Source of the DNA: Paenibacillus sp. OV219
GTDB taxonomy: Bacteria > Bacillota > Bacilli > Paenibacillales > Paenibacillaceae
Direction of reading: 5' to 3'
Assembly (NCBI RefSeq): GCF_900110075.1
Contig: NZ_FOCJ01000004.1
Span: 248,001-312,000 of the forward strand
Length of the DNA: 64,000 bases
The notes under the pieces are model-generated. The model was not told where the DNA came from. It worked only from the letters and a program-made list of their open reading frames with translations, and did not search any database. How positions within the stretch are numbered: position 1 is the first letter of the stretch; the number at the start of each line of letters is the position of its first letter. Position numbers and translations under genes: made by a program. Below, piece after piece: positions 26,733 through 35,472 of this stretch.

Positions 26733-27221
26733 TTATTGTTTCACTAAATACGAAATAACCGGATGAGAAATCACATTGCGGTCCCGATATGTAGCAGTAA
26801 TGGCTTCGCTATGCGAGCTGACGATGCCGTTCTGCAGAATGACCGGCTTGAAGCCGCGTTCGCTCGCTCCGTTATAGGTGAACAGCACGCAGTGCTCCGC
26901 AGCGTTGCCGGCAATAATCAACAGCTCAACGTCCCGCTCGCGCAAAATTCCCTCAAGCCCGGTATTCCAGAACGAATTGGAATATGTTTTGGTCACAACC
27001 AGGTCGTTCTCCTGAATCGGAATTTCCGGAATCGTCTGGAAAGCTTCCCGATTCGACTCGTCCATCCCCTCAATATCTTGAATATGAATGATGACATGAT
27101 CCTTCGATCGAAGAATCCCCGCAACATAGTTACTATACTCGCAGGCTCTGTCGATGACCTTCTTGTCTGCTTCCTGCAAATGGACGGGCTGCATATCAAT
27201 AATAAGAAAACCTAGCTTCAT
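26733..27221 (-). CDS. Isochorismatase-family cysteine hydrolase
   Basis: 162 aa. The catalytic triad of the family is visible: Asp9 in LIIDMQPVH, Lys in LVVTKTYSNSFW and Cys in AGNAAEHCVLFTYN, with a cis-peptide motif just before. Members include nicotinamidases and carbamoyl or oxamate hydrolases. Substrate unknown. Starts with ATG behind GGGGAGC. Confidence 0.87.
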   Translation of the reverse strand: MKLGFLIIDMQPVHLQEADKKVIDRACEYSNYVAGILRSKDHVIIHIQDIEGMDESNREAFQTIPEIPIQENDLVVTKTYSNSFWNTGLEGILRERDVELLIIAGNAAEHCVLFTYNGASERGFKPVILQNGIVSSHSEAITATYRDRNVISHPVISYLVKQ

Positions 27222-27247
27222 AGTTTAGAACGCTCCCCTCAAAATGG

Positions 27248-28549
27248 TCATCCTTCCAGCTGCTCTTCTTCTACATATCCATTATGCTCCACACGCAGCA
27301 CGAGCGGACCAATCGCAAGCGCCAGCACGAGCAGTGCCACGCCGACAAATAGGGAAATGCCGTAGCTCTGCAGCCAGTATGGACTATCTTCAATCTGTTT
27401 GTAGATCCAGCCGCCGACAAGCGGTCCTATAAATCCGGTAACCCCGGTCAGAGCTGCGAATAGCGCCACATACATCGGCCGGTCTGACTTCGGTGTATCC
27501 CCAATAATAAAGTTGAACACGAGCAAATTATAACCGCCAAGTCCAAAGCCGAGCACGATATTCACGAGCATCAGCACAGCAATAACCGGAATAATCTCGA
27601 TGCCCGCCCACAGCACGCAGGAAGCAGCAATAATTGGGAATGCCCAGAGCAGCAGCGTCCGCGCATCATACTTCGTATTGAGGTTCCCCCAATAATAGTA
27701 GCTGAACATCGTCATAACCATCTGCACGGTGGTAATGACCGTAATCATCCATTTGCTAATGTGAAGTGTTTCCAGCATCACGTAGGAAAATAACGGAATC
27801 GCCATATTTTGCAGCAAAATGTAAATGGCTATGAATACCGTCGCTTTCATGAAGCCCCGATCCTTGAGCGGCTTCAAGAACAGCGCGGCGGAGCTCGATG
27901 CCTCCGACTTCTGAAACGGTGGATTCGGGTAGCGCCACAGCTCCATCCCGTTCCATATCGCACAAATCGCGCTAATCGCATACAGAAGAATGAATCCTGT
28001 CTGATCGTTAAACCGCTCCAGTATTTGACCGCCAATGAGCAGCACGATGCTGCCGACCGCCCAGTGAATTGTGTTGCGAATGCCAAAATATCTGCCCCGT
28101 ACTTGCGGCGGCACCATATCAGCGACAAGTGAAGTCCAGAAGACACTGCTGGCCGAAGCCGAGATGAACGACATGAAGAACAAGCCGATAAAGACGCCTA
28201 CGCGCAGCTCTTCAGGCACGAGGAATGGAATCAATCCGGTTGCTACCCACAATATCCGGTGAAGCGAACCGAAGATCGTGAGCAGCAGCCGTCGGTTTGT
28301 AAACCGCTGCATGTAGAAAGCAGCAACGAGCTGCACCAAATTCGCCAGTGCAGGAATAGCCATAACGAGCCCGACGTCCGAAGCCGTCCCGCCTAGATAG
28401 ACAATATAGATGGTCAGAATCGGACCGCCAAGCAAGTTGGCGACAATGACCGCCGGGATCCCTTCCCTAATGGAAGTAAGCAGCCCACGGCGCTGCTCGG
28501 ACAGCTCTTTTCGTTTAAACACCGAGATGATGTGATTCCAAAATGACAT
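27248..28549 (-). CDS. MFS transporter
   Basis: 433 aa with about 12 hydrophobic segments. Conserved major-facilitator elements include GLVMAIPALANLVQLVAAF and VRGRYFGIRNTIHWAVGS between helices of the first half, and an equivalent loop in the second half. Substrate unknown. I start at MSFWNH, 9 nt after GGAGGAG, rather than 16 codons earlier. It lies 25 bp upstream of the cysteine hydrolase, in the same direction. Confidence 0.9.
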   Translation of the reverse strand: MSFWNHIISVFKRKELSEQRRGLLTSIREGIPAVIVANLLGGPILTIYIVYLGGTASDVGLVMAIPALANLVQLVAAFYMQRFTNRRLLLTIFGSLHRILWVATGLIPFLVPEELRVGVFIGLFFMSFISASASSVFWTSLVADMVPPQVRGRYFGIRNTIHWAVGSIVLLIGGQILERFNDQTGFILLYAISAICAIWNGMELWRYPNPPFQKSEASSSAALFLKPLKDRGFMKATVFIAIYILLQNMAIPLFSYVMLETLHISKWMITVITTVQMVMTMFSYYYWGNLNTKYDARTLLLWAFPIIAASCVLWAGIEIIPVIAVLMLVNIVLGFGLGGYNLLVFNFIIGDTPKSDRPMYVALFAALTGVTGFIGPLVGGWIYKQIEDSPYWLQSYGISLFVGVALLVLALAIGPLVLRVEHNGYVEEEQLEG

Positions 28550-28611
28550 GAACGTAAACTCCTCCGCCCCGTTACTCCTGATGTCATACACAGCCAACCA
28601 AGCAAGCTGCC

Positions 28612-30177
28612 TTATTGCGTGAACAATTCACCTAGCGTACGAACCATAACGCCAGTAGCACCTTTCACTTCCCATACCTTATCCCGCTCCAGCCATGCGG
28701 TTCCGGCAACATCGAGATGGACCCACGGCTTCTCCTCCGTGAACGCCCCGATGAACAAGCCGGCAATGCTTGCGGCACCGTAACGGCTTCCCCCGTTCTT
28801 CATATCCGCTGCATCGCTATCGAGCTGCCTACGGAATTCAGGGAAGGCTGGCAGCGGCCAGATCCGCTCTCCTGTCAGCTGCGAAGCAGCGATGACCTGC
28901 TGGTGCAACGGCTCGTCGTTCGTCACCGAACCGGTGGCGACATCGCCAAGCGCCACCAGCACAGCGCCTGTCAGCGTCGCGACGTCGATCAGCTTCGTCG
29001 CGCCGCGGCGAAGAGCCGTCGTGAGGCCATCGGCCAGCACAAGGCGGCCTTCCGCGTCCGTGTTTACAATCTCAACCGTCGTGCCATTCATCATCGTCAG
29101 CACGTCGCCTGGCTTAAACGCTCGATCCGATGGCATATTCTCCGCGGTCGGGATGACAATGACTGCATTCATTGCCGGACGAAGCTCGCCAAGAATCCGC
29201 ACGACGCCAAGCACAGTCGCCGCACCGCCCATGTCCGAGATCATCTCTTCCATGCCAACCTTCGGCTTAATGCAGATACCGCCGGTATCGAACGTGATAC
29301 CTTTGCCGATTAAGCCCCATTTCTCGTCATCGCCTGGTGCGCCTTCATAATGAATGACGACCATACGCGGCGGATGAATGCTGCCCTGCCCTACGCCGAG
29401 CAGCCCGCCCATGCCTTCCTCCGCAGCGGCAACCTCATCGAATATCTCATAGTCGAGATTGTACTTCTGCGCCAAAGCTTCCGCTTCCTCTGCAAGCTTC
29501 TGCGGTGTCAGATTGTTACCCGGTAAATTCGTAATGTCGCGCGCATAGCGGACGGACTCCGCGAAGACGACGCCGCGATGAATGCCGTCTTTCCACTGCG
29601 CCTCCACATTCGAGGCCTCCGCAGCCTTCAGCGGCTGGGCCGGCGTGAACGTGACCGATGCCACGGTCGACTGCCGCTTCGCATCCGCTTTCTTCGCAGT
29701 CTTGCGCACGAACAATCCAAGCGCATATCCATCCGTCATCGCTTGCGCCGCTTGCTTGACCGTGAACGTCGAAGCGCCGGCGCTCGCTCCAACACCAGTA
29801 CCACTGCCGCCGAGCACTGCCGCCGGAAGCAGCTGCTTCACCGCCGCTGCCTTGAGGCGTGTTGCCGCCTTCGCAGCGACTGCCGCCGCATCACGCAGGC
29901 TATCCGTCGTCATCTTGTCCTTCGCCGTGATCCCGACGAAGAGGACATGCGACTCAGGAAGCAAGCCAAGCGTCGGCATGACGAGCGTTTCCTTCGGCTC
30001 TCCTCTGAACAGCTCCTTCGCAACATGCTGGCGAAGCGCCTCATCCAGCTGCGGATGCACCCATTTCTGCCCGGCTGCCCCTGACTGCTTCAGCTCATCC
30101 TTCGTTACGAATACGACTGTAACATCAGCAGCACCGCAGGCTGCCGGCCCACTTGCATATATAAATTGAACACTCAT
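28612..30177 (-). CDS. pepA: Leucyl aminopeptidase (M17)
   Basis: 521 aa. The C-terminal catalytic domain carries GKGITFDTGGICIKP and the M17 signature NTDAEGRLVLAD; the metal ligands Lys, Asp and Glu are in place. The N-terminal 170 residues are the regulatory domain, with an alanine-rich link. It removes N-terminal residues from cytoplasmic peptides. The start is ATG at 30177 or a GTG two codons upstream, both behind AAGGAG. Confidence 0.94.
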   Translation of the reverse strand: MSVQFIYASGPAACGAADVTVVFVTKDELKQSGAAGQKWVHPQLDEALRQHVAKELFRGEPKETLVMPTLGLLPESHVLFVGITAKDKMTTDSLRDAAAVAAKAATRLKAAAVKQLLPAAVLGGSGTGVGASAGASTFTVKQAAQAMTDGYALGLFVRKTAKKADAKRQSTVASVTFTPAQPLKAAEASNVEAQWKDGIHRGVVFAESVRYARDITNLPGNNLTPQKLAEEAEALAQKYNLDYEIFDEVAAAEEGMGGLLGVGQGSIHPPRMVVIHYEGAPGDDEKWGLIGKGITFDTGGICIKPKVGMEEMISDMGGAATVLGVVRILGELRPAMNAVIVIPTAENMPSDRAFKPGDVLTMMNGTTVEIVNTDAEGRLVLADGLTTALRRGATKLIDVATLTGAVLVALGDVATGSVTNDEPLHQQVIAASQLTGERIWPLPAFPEFRRQLDSDAADMKNGGSRYGAASIAGLFIGAFTEEKPWVHLDVAGTAWLERDKVWEVKGATGVMVRTLGELFTQ

Positions 30178-30231
30178 CTGCACATTCGCTCCTTCAATTC
30201 CATCATCTACGAATTTCAGTCCGTTGACAAC

Positions 30232-30257
30232 ACAAAAAAACCGGGTTTCCCCGATTT
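30232..30257 (-). terminator. Terminator of the histidine kinase gene
   Basis: A short GC stem with a GAAA-type loop is followed on the minus strand by eight T residues, 60 bp after the kinase stop. Confidence 0.85.
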
Positions 30258-30317
30258 CATTGCAGCCAATTTGGCCCATTTATCCATAAGCCAAGGGTCA
30301 TACCCGATTCTAATCGT

Positions 30318-31700
30318 TTACTCCGCCAATGGCAAATAAATATTGAACTCCGTACCCTCGCCCGGATTGCTCGAAACGCGGATTTTGCCGCCGTGATTTC
30401 GGACGATCCGGTAACTGACCGACAAGCCAAGCCCAGTTCCCGACACCTTCGTCGTGAAGAACGGATCGAACAGCTTCGACTTCGTCGTCGTATCCATGCC
30501 ATTCCCATTGTCACGGATTGTTATTTCCGCATCACGCCCGTCGCGGCGCGTGACGATGTCAATGCGCCCGCTGCGCTCACTTTCAAGCTCGCCGATGGCA
30601 TCGATCGCATTGCGGACCATATTCAAGATGACCTGCTTCACCTGCTTCACGTCAATGGAGATGGTAAGCTCCTCGTCATACGATTCCAGATGAATCTGGC
30701 AGCCTTTGAGCAGCGCCTCGCTATCTGAAAGCAGGATAACCTCCTTAAGCAGCGAATGGATCGGCACCTTCTGCTTCATCGGCGCGGAAGGCTTCGAAGA
30801 ATTGAGAAATTCATAGATAATATCGTTGGCACGGTCAATTTCCGTGAGGATGATACGCGAGTACTCTTCTTTGCCAAGCTGTGCAAGATGTGGTTTGAGC
30901 AGCTGGATAAACCCGCGAATCGATGTAAGGGGGTTGCGAATCTCATGTGCAATCGCCGCCGCGATCTTCCCAAGCATCGCGAGCTTGTCATTCTGATAAG
31001 CGGTCTGCTCAATCTGCTTATATTCCGTAACGTCCTTCACGCTGATCAGATAATCGCCGTCCAGCTGATCTCCGTAGGTGACGGTTACGAGCAGGAAGCG
31101 GCCGTTCACATCCTGAAACTCCAGGTAGCGGCTGCGACGCAAATGCACTTCCTTAAATACTCGCAAAATAATCCGTTTTGATCTGCGGCTCAGCTGACTA
31201 TGCCATAGCATGTCGATAATATTGCAACCGATCAGCGTCTTGCGAGGAATGTCGAGAAGCTTGGCCATCTGCACATTGACGAAAGAGAGGATGCCATCGC
31301 TGTCAAAGATCGCGATACCGCTGTCCATATGCTGGAGAACATTTTCATATTTATTTTTGACCATACGAAAAGAACGATGCGAGCTAAGCAGCATGTCGCG
31401 CATATCGCTGAACCGCTGATCTGGCGTCTGCTCCGGCTGCAAACGGAAACGAAAAGCAACCATGAGCTCAATCAGAAAAATAAAAGAACGGCTGTATAAG
31501 CTGAGCGCTTCATCCGAGTCCATATTAGCCACAAGCTTCTGCATGGATTCTTCATGAATTGCGATGATGTCTTCCGGGTGGATATCCTGGAGTAACTTGC
31601 CAATTTCAGTCGCCTCAAACAAGGAGGCTTCGCTTCCGCTTCTCATATATTCCGCGAGCGCCGGGAAGTATCGTTTTCGAATTGCTTGCATGGCCTGCAT
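30318..31700 (-). CDS. PAS-domain sensor histidine kinase with RsbU-N-like region
   Basis: 460 aa, cytoplasmic. Residues 1-95 are helical (FPALAEYMRSGSEASLFEA, PEDIIAIHEESMQKL) and resemble the N-terminal domain of RsbU/RsbR-type stress regulators. Residues about 118-230 are a PAS domain. The HisKA helix has AHEIRNPLTSIRGFIQLL (His252) and the ATPase domain has N (VRNAIDAIGE), G1 (DNGNGMD), F (LFDPFFTTK) and G2 (SGTGLGLS) boxes. No response regulator gene is adjacent. It starts 3 bp after the RsbT-like gene, and both share a promoter. Confidence 0.9.
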   Translation of the reverse strand: MQAMQAIRKRYFPALAEYMRSGSEASLFEATEIGKLLQDIHPEDIIAIHEESMQKLVANMDSDEALSLYSRSFIFLIELMVAFRFRLQPEQTPDQRFSDMRDMLLSSHRSFRMVKNKYENVLQHMDSGIAIFDSDGILSFVNVQMAKLLDIPRKTLIGCNIIDMLWHSQLSRRSKRIILRVFKEVHLRRSRYLEFQDVNGRFLLVTVTYGDQLDGDYLISVKDVTEYKQIEQTAYQNDKLAMLGKIAAAIAHEIRNPLTSIRGFIQLLKPHLAQLGKEEYSRIILTEIDRANDIIYEFLNSSKPSAPMKQKVPIHSLLKEVILLSDSEALLKGCQIHLESYDEELTISIDVKQVKQVILNMVRNAIDAIGELESERSGRIDIVTRRDGRDAEITIRDNGNGMDTTTKSKLFDPFFTTKVSGTGLGLSVSYRIVRNHGGKIRVSSNPGEGTEFNIYLPLAE

Positions 31701-31703
31701 GTG

Positions 31704-32108
31704 TTACTCCTCTCCTGCCGCGCAGTTCGGTGAGCTGTAGCGTACCTCCGAATGAATCCACTTCCGAAACGTGATCATCGTCCCGCGAAGCTGATCATGG
31801 GTCAGCTCTAGATCTGCAGCCAGCCTATCTAACCACTGCTGCTGAATCCGACTAGGCCCGCGAAAATGATCGAATAATCTGACTTCAATACCACTAGCTT
31901 GTTCACCTTTGCTATAACAAAGCTGTCGAATGGTCAGATGACCCTTCTCTGCGAAAGAAATGAGCTTGAGCGCAAGTTCGGAAATTGTGTATGCAATAAT
32001 CGTTTGATCGACAAGATTAAAGCCGACCGCTCTCGCGGTATCCCGACCTCTTTCCCGGGCATAGATAATGTCTGACTTCTCCCTTATATGCATCATTTCC
32101 ACGTTCAA
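31704..32108 (-). CDS. RsbT-like ATPase-fold protein, degenerate
   Basis: About 134 aa. The first 60 residues parallel RsbT-type switch kinases: IIYARERGRDTARAVGFNLVD then QTIIAYTISELALKLISFAE with KGHLTI. In RsbT this helix ends in ELARN, whose Asn is needed for Mg-ATP; here it is ELALK. The following Asp-rich DxGxG loop is not recognisable (LFDHFRGPSR), and the tail is unlike RsbT. So it is probably inactive as a kinase, or a binding protein. TTG at 32108 is 6-7 nt after GGAGG; ATGs follow at 32096 and 32093. Confidence 0.6.
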   Translation of the reverse strand: MNVEMMHIREKSDIIYARERGRDTARAVGFNLVDQTIIAYTISELALKLISFAEKGHLTIRQLCYSKGEQASGIEVRLFDHFRGPSRIQQQWLDRLAADLELTHDQLRGTMITFRKWIHSEVRYSSPNCAAGEE

Positions 32109-32172
32109 TTCTCTCCTCCACCCTCTTAATGCTTTGTACATGCAGGTTCCGAGTCTGAGATGGTTTACAATA

Positions 32173-32202
32173 ATCATAGAGATAACAGGTAATTTCTGTC
32201 AA
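32173..32202 (-). promoter_or_regulatory. Promoter of RsbT-like and kinase genes
   Basis: TTGACA (32197-32202) and TATGAT (32173-32178) with an 18-bp spacer on the minus strand. Confidence 0.7.
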
Positions 32203-32237
32203 CCGAAGATACTGTCGAATCGACTCGACGAAAAGAT

Positions 32238-32275
32238 AGGGCGAAAGGCGCGGGCAATAAGTGCCTGCGCCTTTC
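32238..32275 (-). terminator. Terminator after rsgI
   Basis: A stem of 9 bp plus 4 more pairs (32243-32251 with 32267-32275) follows the rsgI stop; the minus-strand tail is CCCTATCTTTTC. Confidence 0.7.
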
Positions 32276-32317
32276 CTTGCGGTAACGTTAGTCCCGACCC
32301 GAGCGATCGTTGTCCTT

Positions 32318-33970
32318 CTATCCTCGGCCACTGCTATGATTGCTATCATCTTTATCCCCGCGGCTGCTCTGACCGTTGCTCTTGTCATCGCTCTTGTCGT
32401 CCTTGCCGCTGATACTTCCACCGCTCTTATCTGCACTGCCTTTATCGCTGCCGTTGTCCTTCTCATTCTTCCCCTGCGTCTGGTTTTGGCTCTGCTGCTG
32501 GCGACCCTTGTCCATGCTTGTTCCTTTACCACTACTGCTGTTGGTGCTGCCATTGCCATTGCCTTTGCTGTCTTTGCTGTCCTTACCCTGGCCGCCATTC
32601 CAATTCTGTCCATTATTTTTACCCGAGCTGGACGGCTTTGAATCCTTGCCTTGAACGCCACTAGGGCGACCGTTGGAAGTGTTTTTTGCATCTCCCTGGC
32701 CGCCTTCATGCGTTTTATTCTCTTGTTCCTGCTTTTGGTCGCTGTCGCCTTGATGATCGCCTTTCTTCTCCGAATGACTACCGGAAGTCGCCTGCTCGCC
32801 GCCATCTTCCTTCTTATCATCATTCTTACGATTATCGCGCCAGTCATCGCCGCGCAGGTCATCACGGCCTTTGCCGGATTTACCGCTTCCCTTGCCACTG
32901 TTATTACCGCTCGCTTTATTCGCAGCAGCCTTCGCTTCCTCGCGTTTCTGGCGCTTCTCTTGCTCCTTCTTCAGAAGCTCCTTCAGCTGCTCCTTCTGCG
33001 CTTCCCGCTGCTTTTCTTTGTCTGCTTTAATAGCAGCTCCAGCAGTTCCATCAGCTTTGGTATTACCAGAAGAAGTGCCAGATGTATCTGACTTACCGCT
33101 CGACTTAGCCGGCATATTCATATCCTTCGCGCTCTTATCGTCACCCGCCCCGGCAGCAGGCTTCTTCGCAGCTTCCTTCTCGTTCGATGAAGCATCATCA
33201 TTCACCACTGCCGCCACACCGCCCATCGGCTTCGCGGCTTGATGGATCGACTCTGTCTTCAGCTGGTGAATCGAAATGTTGTAGCCCTTCTTCTTCGCCA
33301 TCAAGTAGAACGCCATCTTGCCTGCCGACAGGCCGTCATTCTTCGCTTCCTCCCGCACCTCAACTGGAGCCGAGATCTTCGTTACGGCTACCTTCAAGCT
33401 GCGGCCCTTCTCTGTCTTCTCAAGCGACTTATGAACAGCTGCGTCCATATGCGTCGTAACCGCGTTCTCATAGTCAACCGACGCCTTCTTGTCGTCGACC
33501 ACCACGCTCGTAATTATGACATCGCCTTCGCCGCTGTTCAGATACGGTCCGGCACTAATGCGGTCCATAATCGCTTCGGTCACTTCCTCAAGCGACAGCC
33601 CCTTATACGCTAGGCCCTCCGTGACATCCGCGCCATCATCATTGATCGCTCGCAATTCCTCAACCTTCTCGTCCTTCGTCACGCCAAGCTCGATACTCGG
33701 ATTAACGTCCATCGTTAAGTACGCAACGACCGGATGCTGATTTCCCCAATAGTTCACGAGGAACGGTACAATTAGGAGGAGCAAGATTGCCGCGGCACCT
33801 GCGCTCGCGCTGTATAGCTTACGGGGATTTTGCATACGCCTCTGCTCAGTAAAAGCGAAATCTTCACCTACTTGCGGCTTACGCATTGTTCTTACTTTGC
33901 GAAACTGTCCGTCCGGCATTAGAACGACGACAAATTTCGCGCTTGTTTCCATCACAATACCACGACTCAT
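32318..33970 (-). CDS. rsgI: Anti-sigma-I factor RsgI
   Basis: 550 aa. Residues 1-45 are the RsgI N-terminal anti-sigma domain (VVVLMPDGQFRKV). A single membrane helix covers about 53-73. The extracellular part first has the conserved periplasmic-type domain with DVNPSIELGVTKDEKV, as in Bacillus RsgI. Residues about 260-550 are low-complexity, rich in Lys, Gly, Ser, Asp, Asn and Gln, suggesting wall association. The gene overlaps sigI by ATGA. No CBM is seen on the outer part, in contrast with clostridial cellulosome RsgI proteins. Confidence 0.93.
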   Translation of the reverse strand: MSRGIVMETSAKFVVVLMPDGQFRKVRTMRKPQVGEDFAFTEQRRMQNPRKLYSASAGAAAILLLLIVPFLVNYWGNQHPVVAYLTMDVNPSIELGVTKDEKVEELRAINDDGADVTEGLAYKGLSLEEVTEAIMDRISAGPYLNSGEGDVIITSVVVDDKKASVDYENAVTTHMDAAVHKSLEKTEKGRSLKVAVTKISAPVEVREEAKNDGLSAGKMAFYLMAKKKGYNISIHQLKTESIHQAAKPMGGVAAVVNDDASSNEKEAAKKPAAGAGDDKSAKDMNMPAKSSGKSDTSGTSSGNTKADGTAGAAIKADKEKQREAQKEQLKELLKKEQEKRQKREEAKAAANKASGNNSGKGSGKSGKGRDDLRGDDWRDNRKNDDKKEDGGEQATSGSHSEKKGDHQGDSDQKQEQENKTHEGGQGDAKNTSNGRPSGVQGKDSKPSSSGKNNGQNWNGGQGKDSKDSKGNGNGSTNSSSGKGTSMDKGRQQQSQNQTQGKNEKDNGSDKGSADKSGGSISGKDDKSDDKSNGQSSRGDKDDSNHSSGRG

Positions 33971-34788
33971 GCTCTCACCCCCCTTGCTTCAGCCTCTTCC
34001 TCCAGTGCCTGATCTTGCGGTGCAATGTATTGCTGCAAATACGGATAATCTCCGTTATGTAATAACGCAAGTGCGATGATATACTTTCGATTGCGTTCAA
34101 TCGTCTTCCTGGACACGCTGGCCATTTCACACAGCTCTTTGATCGGCAGCTTCTGCTTCGTCTCTAAGACTTCGTACAGCTGCGGATCGGATGCGAGCAG
34201 TCGACTGATTGATATAAGCAGCAGCCTCGAATCGCTATGTTTAGGAGATAGATCTGATAGCTCCATGAAAGAAATGTCGAATTGCTTCAGTCTTGCATCG
34301 TATTCCGCGATTTCCATGCGACGCGCTTCTGTTTCCTGAGTGATCGAGTAACGATGAAGCGCTTCTTTCGTCTCAATCGGATTAACCGTCATTTCCTCTT
34401 CATCATCTTGATCGAAAGCGCTGTATGGAACTGTACCCTGATGCCTTTGTTCTTTTCGGACATAGTCAATAAGCCTACGCCGAATGACCGTTTCGGCAAA
34501 GCCGAGGAACGATTTTCCTGCCTGACCTTTGAATTGTTCGATCGCTTCGTTGAAAGCGACAAGTGCAATGCTGAACTCATCTGCCCGCTCCGGATCGATA
34601 TATCTCTTGCAAAATCGGCTCGTCACCTTCGCGATATACGGCTTGTATGCCGCGATAAAGTCACTGCGCGAAGCTTCTCCGCGCCTGATTTGCTCCACAA
34701 CTTCCTCTGGAGCAATATGTAGGCTTTCGGTGACTGCCGACTTCTCATGCTTCCCGCCGAAAATTCGTTTGAACAGTACCAGTAGCAA
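33967..34788 (-). CDS. sigI: RNA polymerase sigma-I factor
   Basis: About 273 aa. Region 2 is visible at YIDPERADEFSIALVAFNEAIEQF with FLGFAETVIRRRLIDY; the C-terminal SigI-specific DNA-binding region has LPIKELCEMASVSRKTIERNRK-type helices. A longer frame runs 35 codons upstream through the SigI-type promoter, so I place the start at the TTG (34788) 5 nt after GAGGTGG. SigI in Bacillus serves heat and wall stress and is held by RsgI. Confidence 0.9.
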   Translation of the reverse strand: MLLVLFKRIFGGKHEKSAVTESLHIAPEEVVEQIRRGEASRSDFIAAYKPYIAKVTSRFCKRYIDPERADEFSIALVAFNEAIEQFKGQAGKSFLGFAETVIRRRLIDYVRKEQRHQGTVPYSAFDQDDEEEMTVNPIETKEALHRYSITQETEARRMEIAEYDARLKQFDISFMELSDLSPKHSDSRLLLISISRLLASDPQLYEVLETKQKLPIKELCEMASVSRKTIERNRKYIIALALLHNGDYPYLQQYIAPQDQALEEEAEARGVRA

Positions 34789-34812
34789 CCGCTCCACCTC
34801 ACAATTACATTT

Positions 34813-34841
34813 TTCGTGTTCACTGTATAGATTGAGGGGGT
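34813..34841 (-). promoter_or_regulatory. SigI-type autoregulatory promoter
   Basis: ACCCCC (34836-34841) and CGAA (34813-34816) on the minus strand match the SigI consensus elements, with 19 bp between. The expected start is about 8 bp after CGAA and thus just before the ribosome binding site of sigI, in line with autoregulation. Confidence 0.7.
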
Positions 34842-34849
34842 AGACATAA

Positions 34850-34875
34850 TAAAAAAGCCTCCTTGTTAAGGAGGC
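34850..34875 (-). terminator. Terminator of the zinc-ribbon-like gene
   Basis: An 8-bp stem (34857-34864 with 34868-34875) and a 3-nt loop are followed by a T6 run and ATTATG on the minus strand. Confidence 0.9.
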
Positions 34876-34886
34876 GGTTTCATCCA

Positions 34887-35312
34887 TCAACAATACCCTT
34901 CAGAGGTTCTGCGCTGCATCAGCTTATTTCGCCGCCCGTTCAATACGCTGAGCCGGCGTTTCAAGTCAGCTTCCCAGCTCTCATCTTCGATTTGTTTCGC
35001 AAAACAAAGCAGGTCGAGCGCCATATCAATTTGGTTCGTCACAACATCCATCGGATCTTCGTTCTCGTTATTCACGCAGTTCTCGAACAATTCCTGTTCT
35101 TCCTGCTCGACATATTCAATGAAGTCAACTTCAGATGCGCCATCTCCATGGGCATATTCAGCCAAAATTTCATATTCATTCTCAATCATGTGATGAATCT
35201 CCACACGGTGGCAAACGGGGCAAAAAAGAATAGGAACATTATGAATATGCGTGCGAAAATGCTTCAGCGTACCGTTCGTGCCGATCATACTAGCTCCACA
35301 GCAAAAGCTCAT
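34887..35312 (-). CDS. Small zinc-ribbon-like hypothetical protein
   Basis: 141 aa. The N-terminal 40 residues have Cys in SFCCGASMIGT and CPVCHR, with His residues, which may form a zinc ribbon. The middle is acidic (AEYAHGDGASEVDFIEYVEQ). I do not know the family. Start at the ATG 8 nt after GGAGGG. Lies upstream of sigI on the same strand with a terminator between. Confidence 0.75.
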   Translation of the reverse strand: MSFCCGASMIGTNGTLKHFRTHIHNVPILFCPVCHRVEIHHMIENEYEILAEYAHGDGASEVDFIEYVEQEEQELFENCVNNENEDPMDVVTNQIDMALDLLCFAKQIEDESWEADLKRRLSVLNGRRNKLMQRRTSEGYC

Positions 35313-35423
35313 TCCTGTCACCCTCCTTAGTACATTACCCTTCTTGAAATGATCTGAAACTTTGTATAACTTATTCGCTCCTCTAAATCAAAATTCCTGC
35401 TTTACGTTTGTTTCCAGTGTATA

Positions 35424-35453
35424 GAAAAACCCGAAGCCTGAAACGGCTCCGGG
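35424..35453 (-). terminator. Terminator of leuB
   Basis: A 9-bp stem (35430-35438 with 35445-35453) is followed by TTTTTCT on the minus strand, 20 bp after leuB. Confidence 0.9.
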
Positions 35454-35472
35454 ATCTATTTTAAACATAAGA

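Noticed and set aside
29578-30169. Two plus-strand frames opposite pepA
   Set aside because: Both are antisense to the aminopeptidase and rich in Arg or Ala from high-GC codons; not genes.
32068-33740. Several plus-strand frames opposite rsgI
   Set aside because: They are mirrors of the low-complexity rsgI tail; Leu/Ala/Ser-rich by composition.
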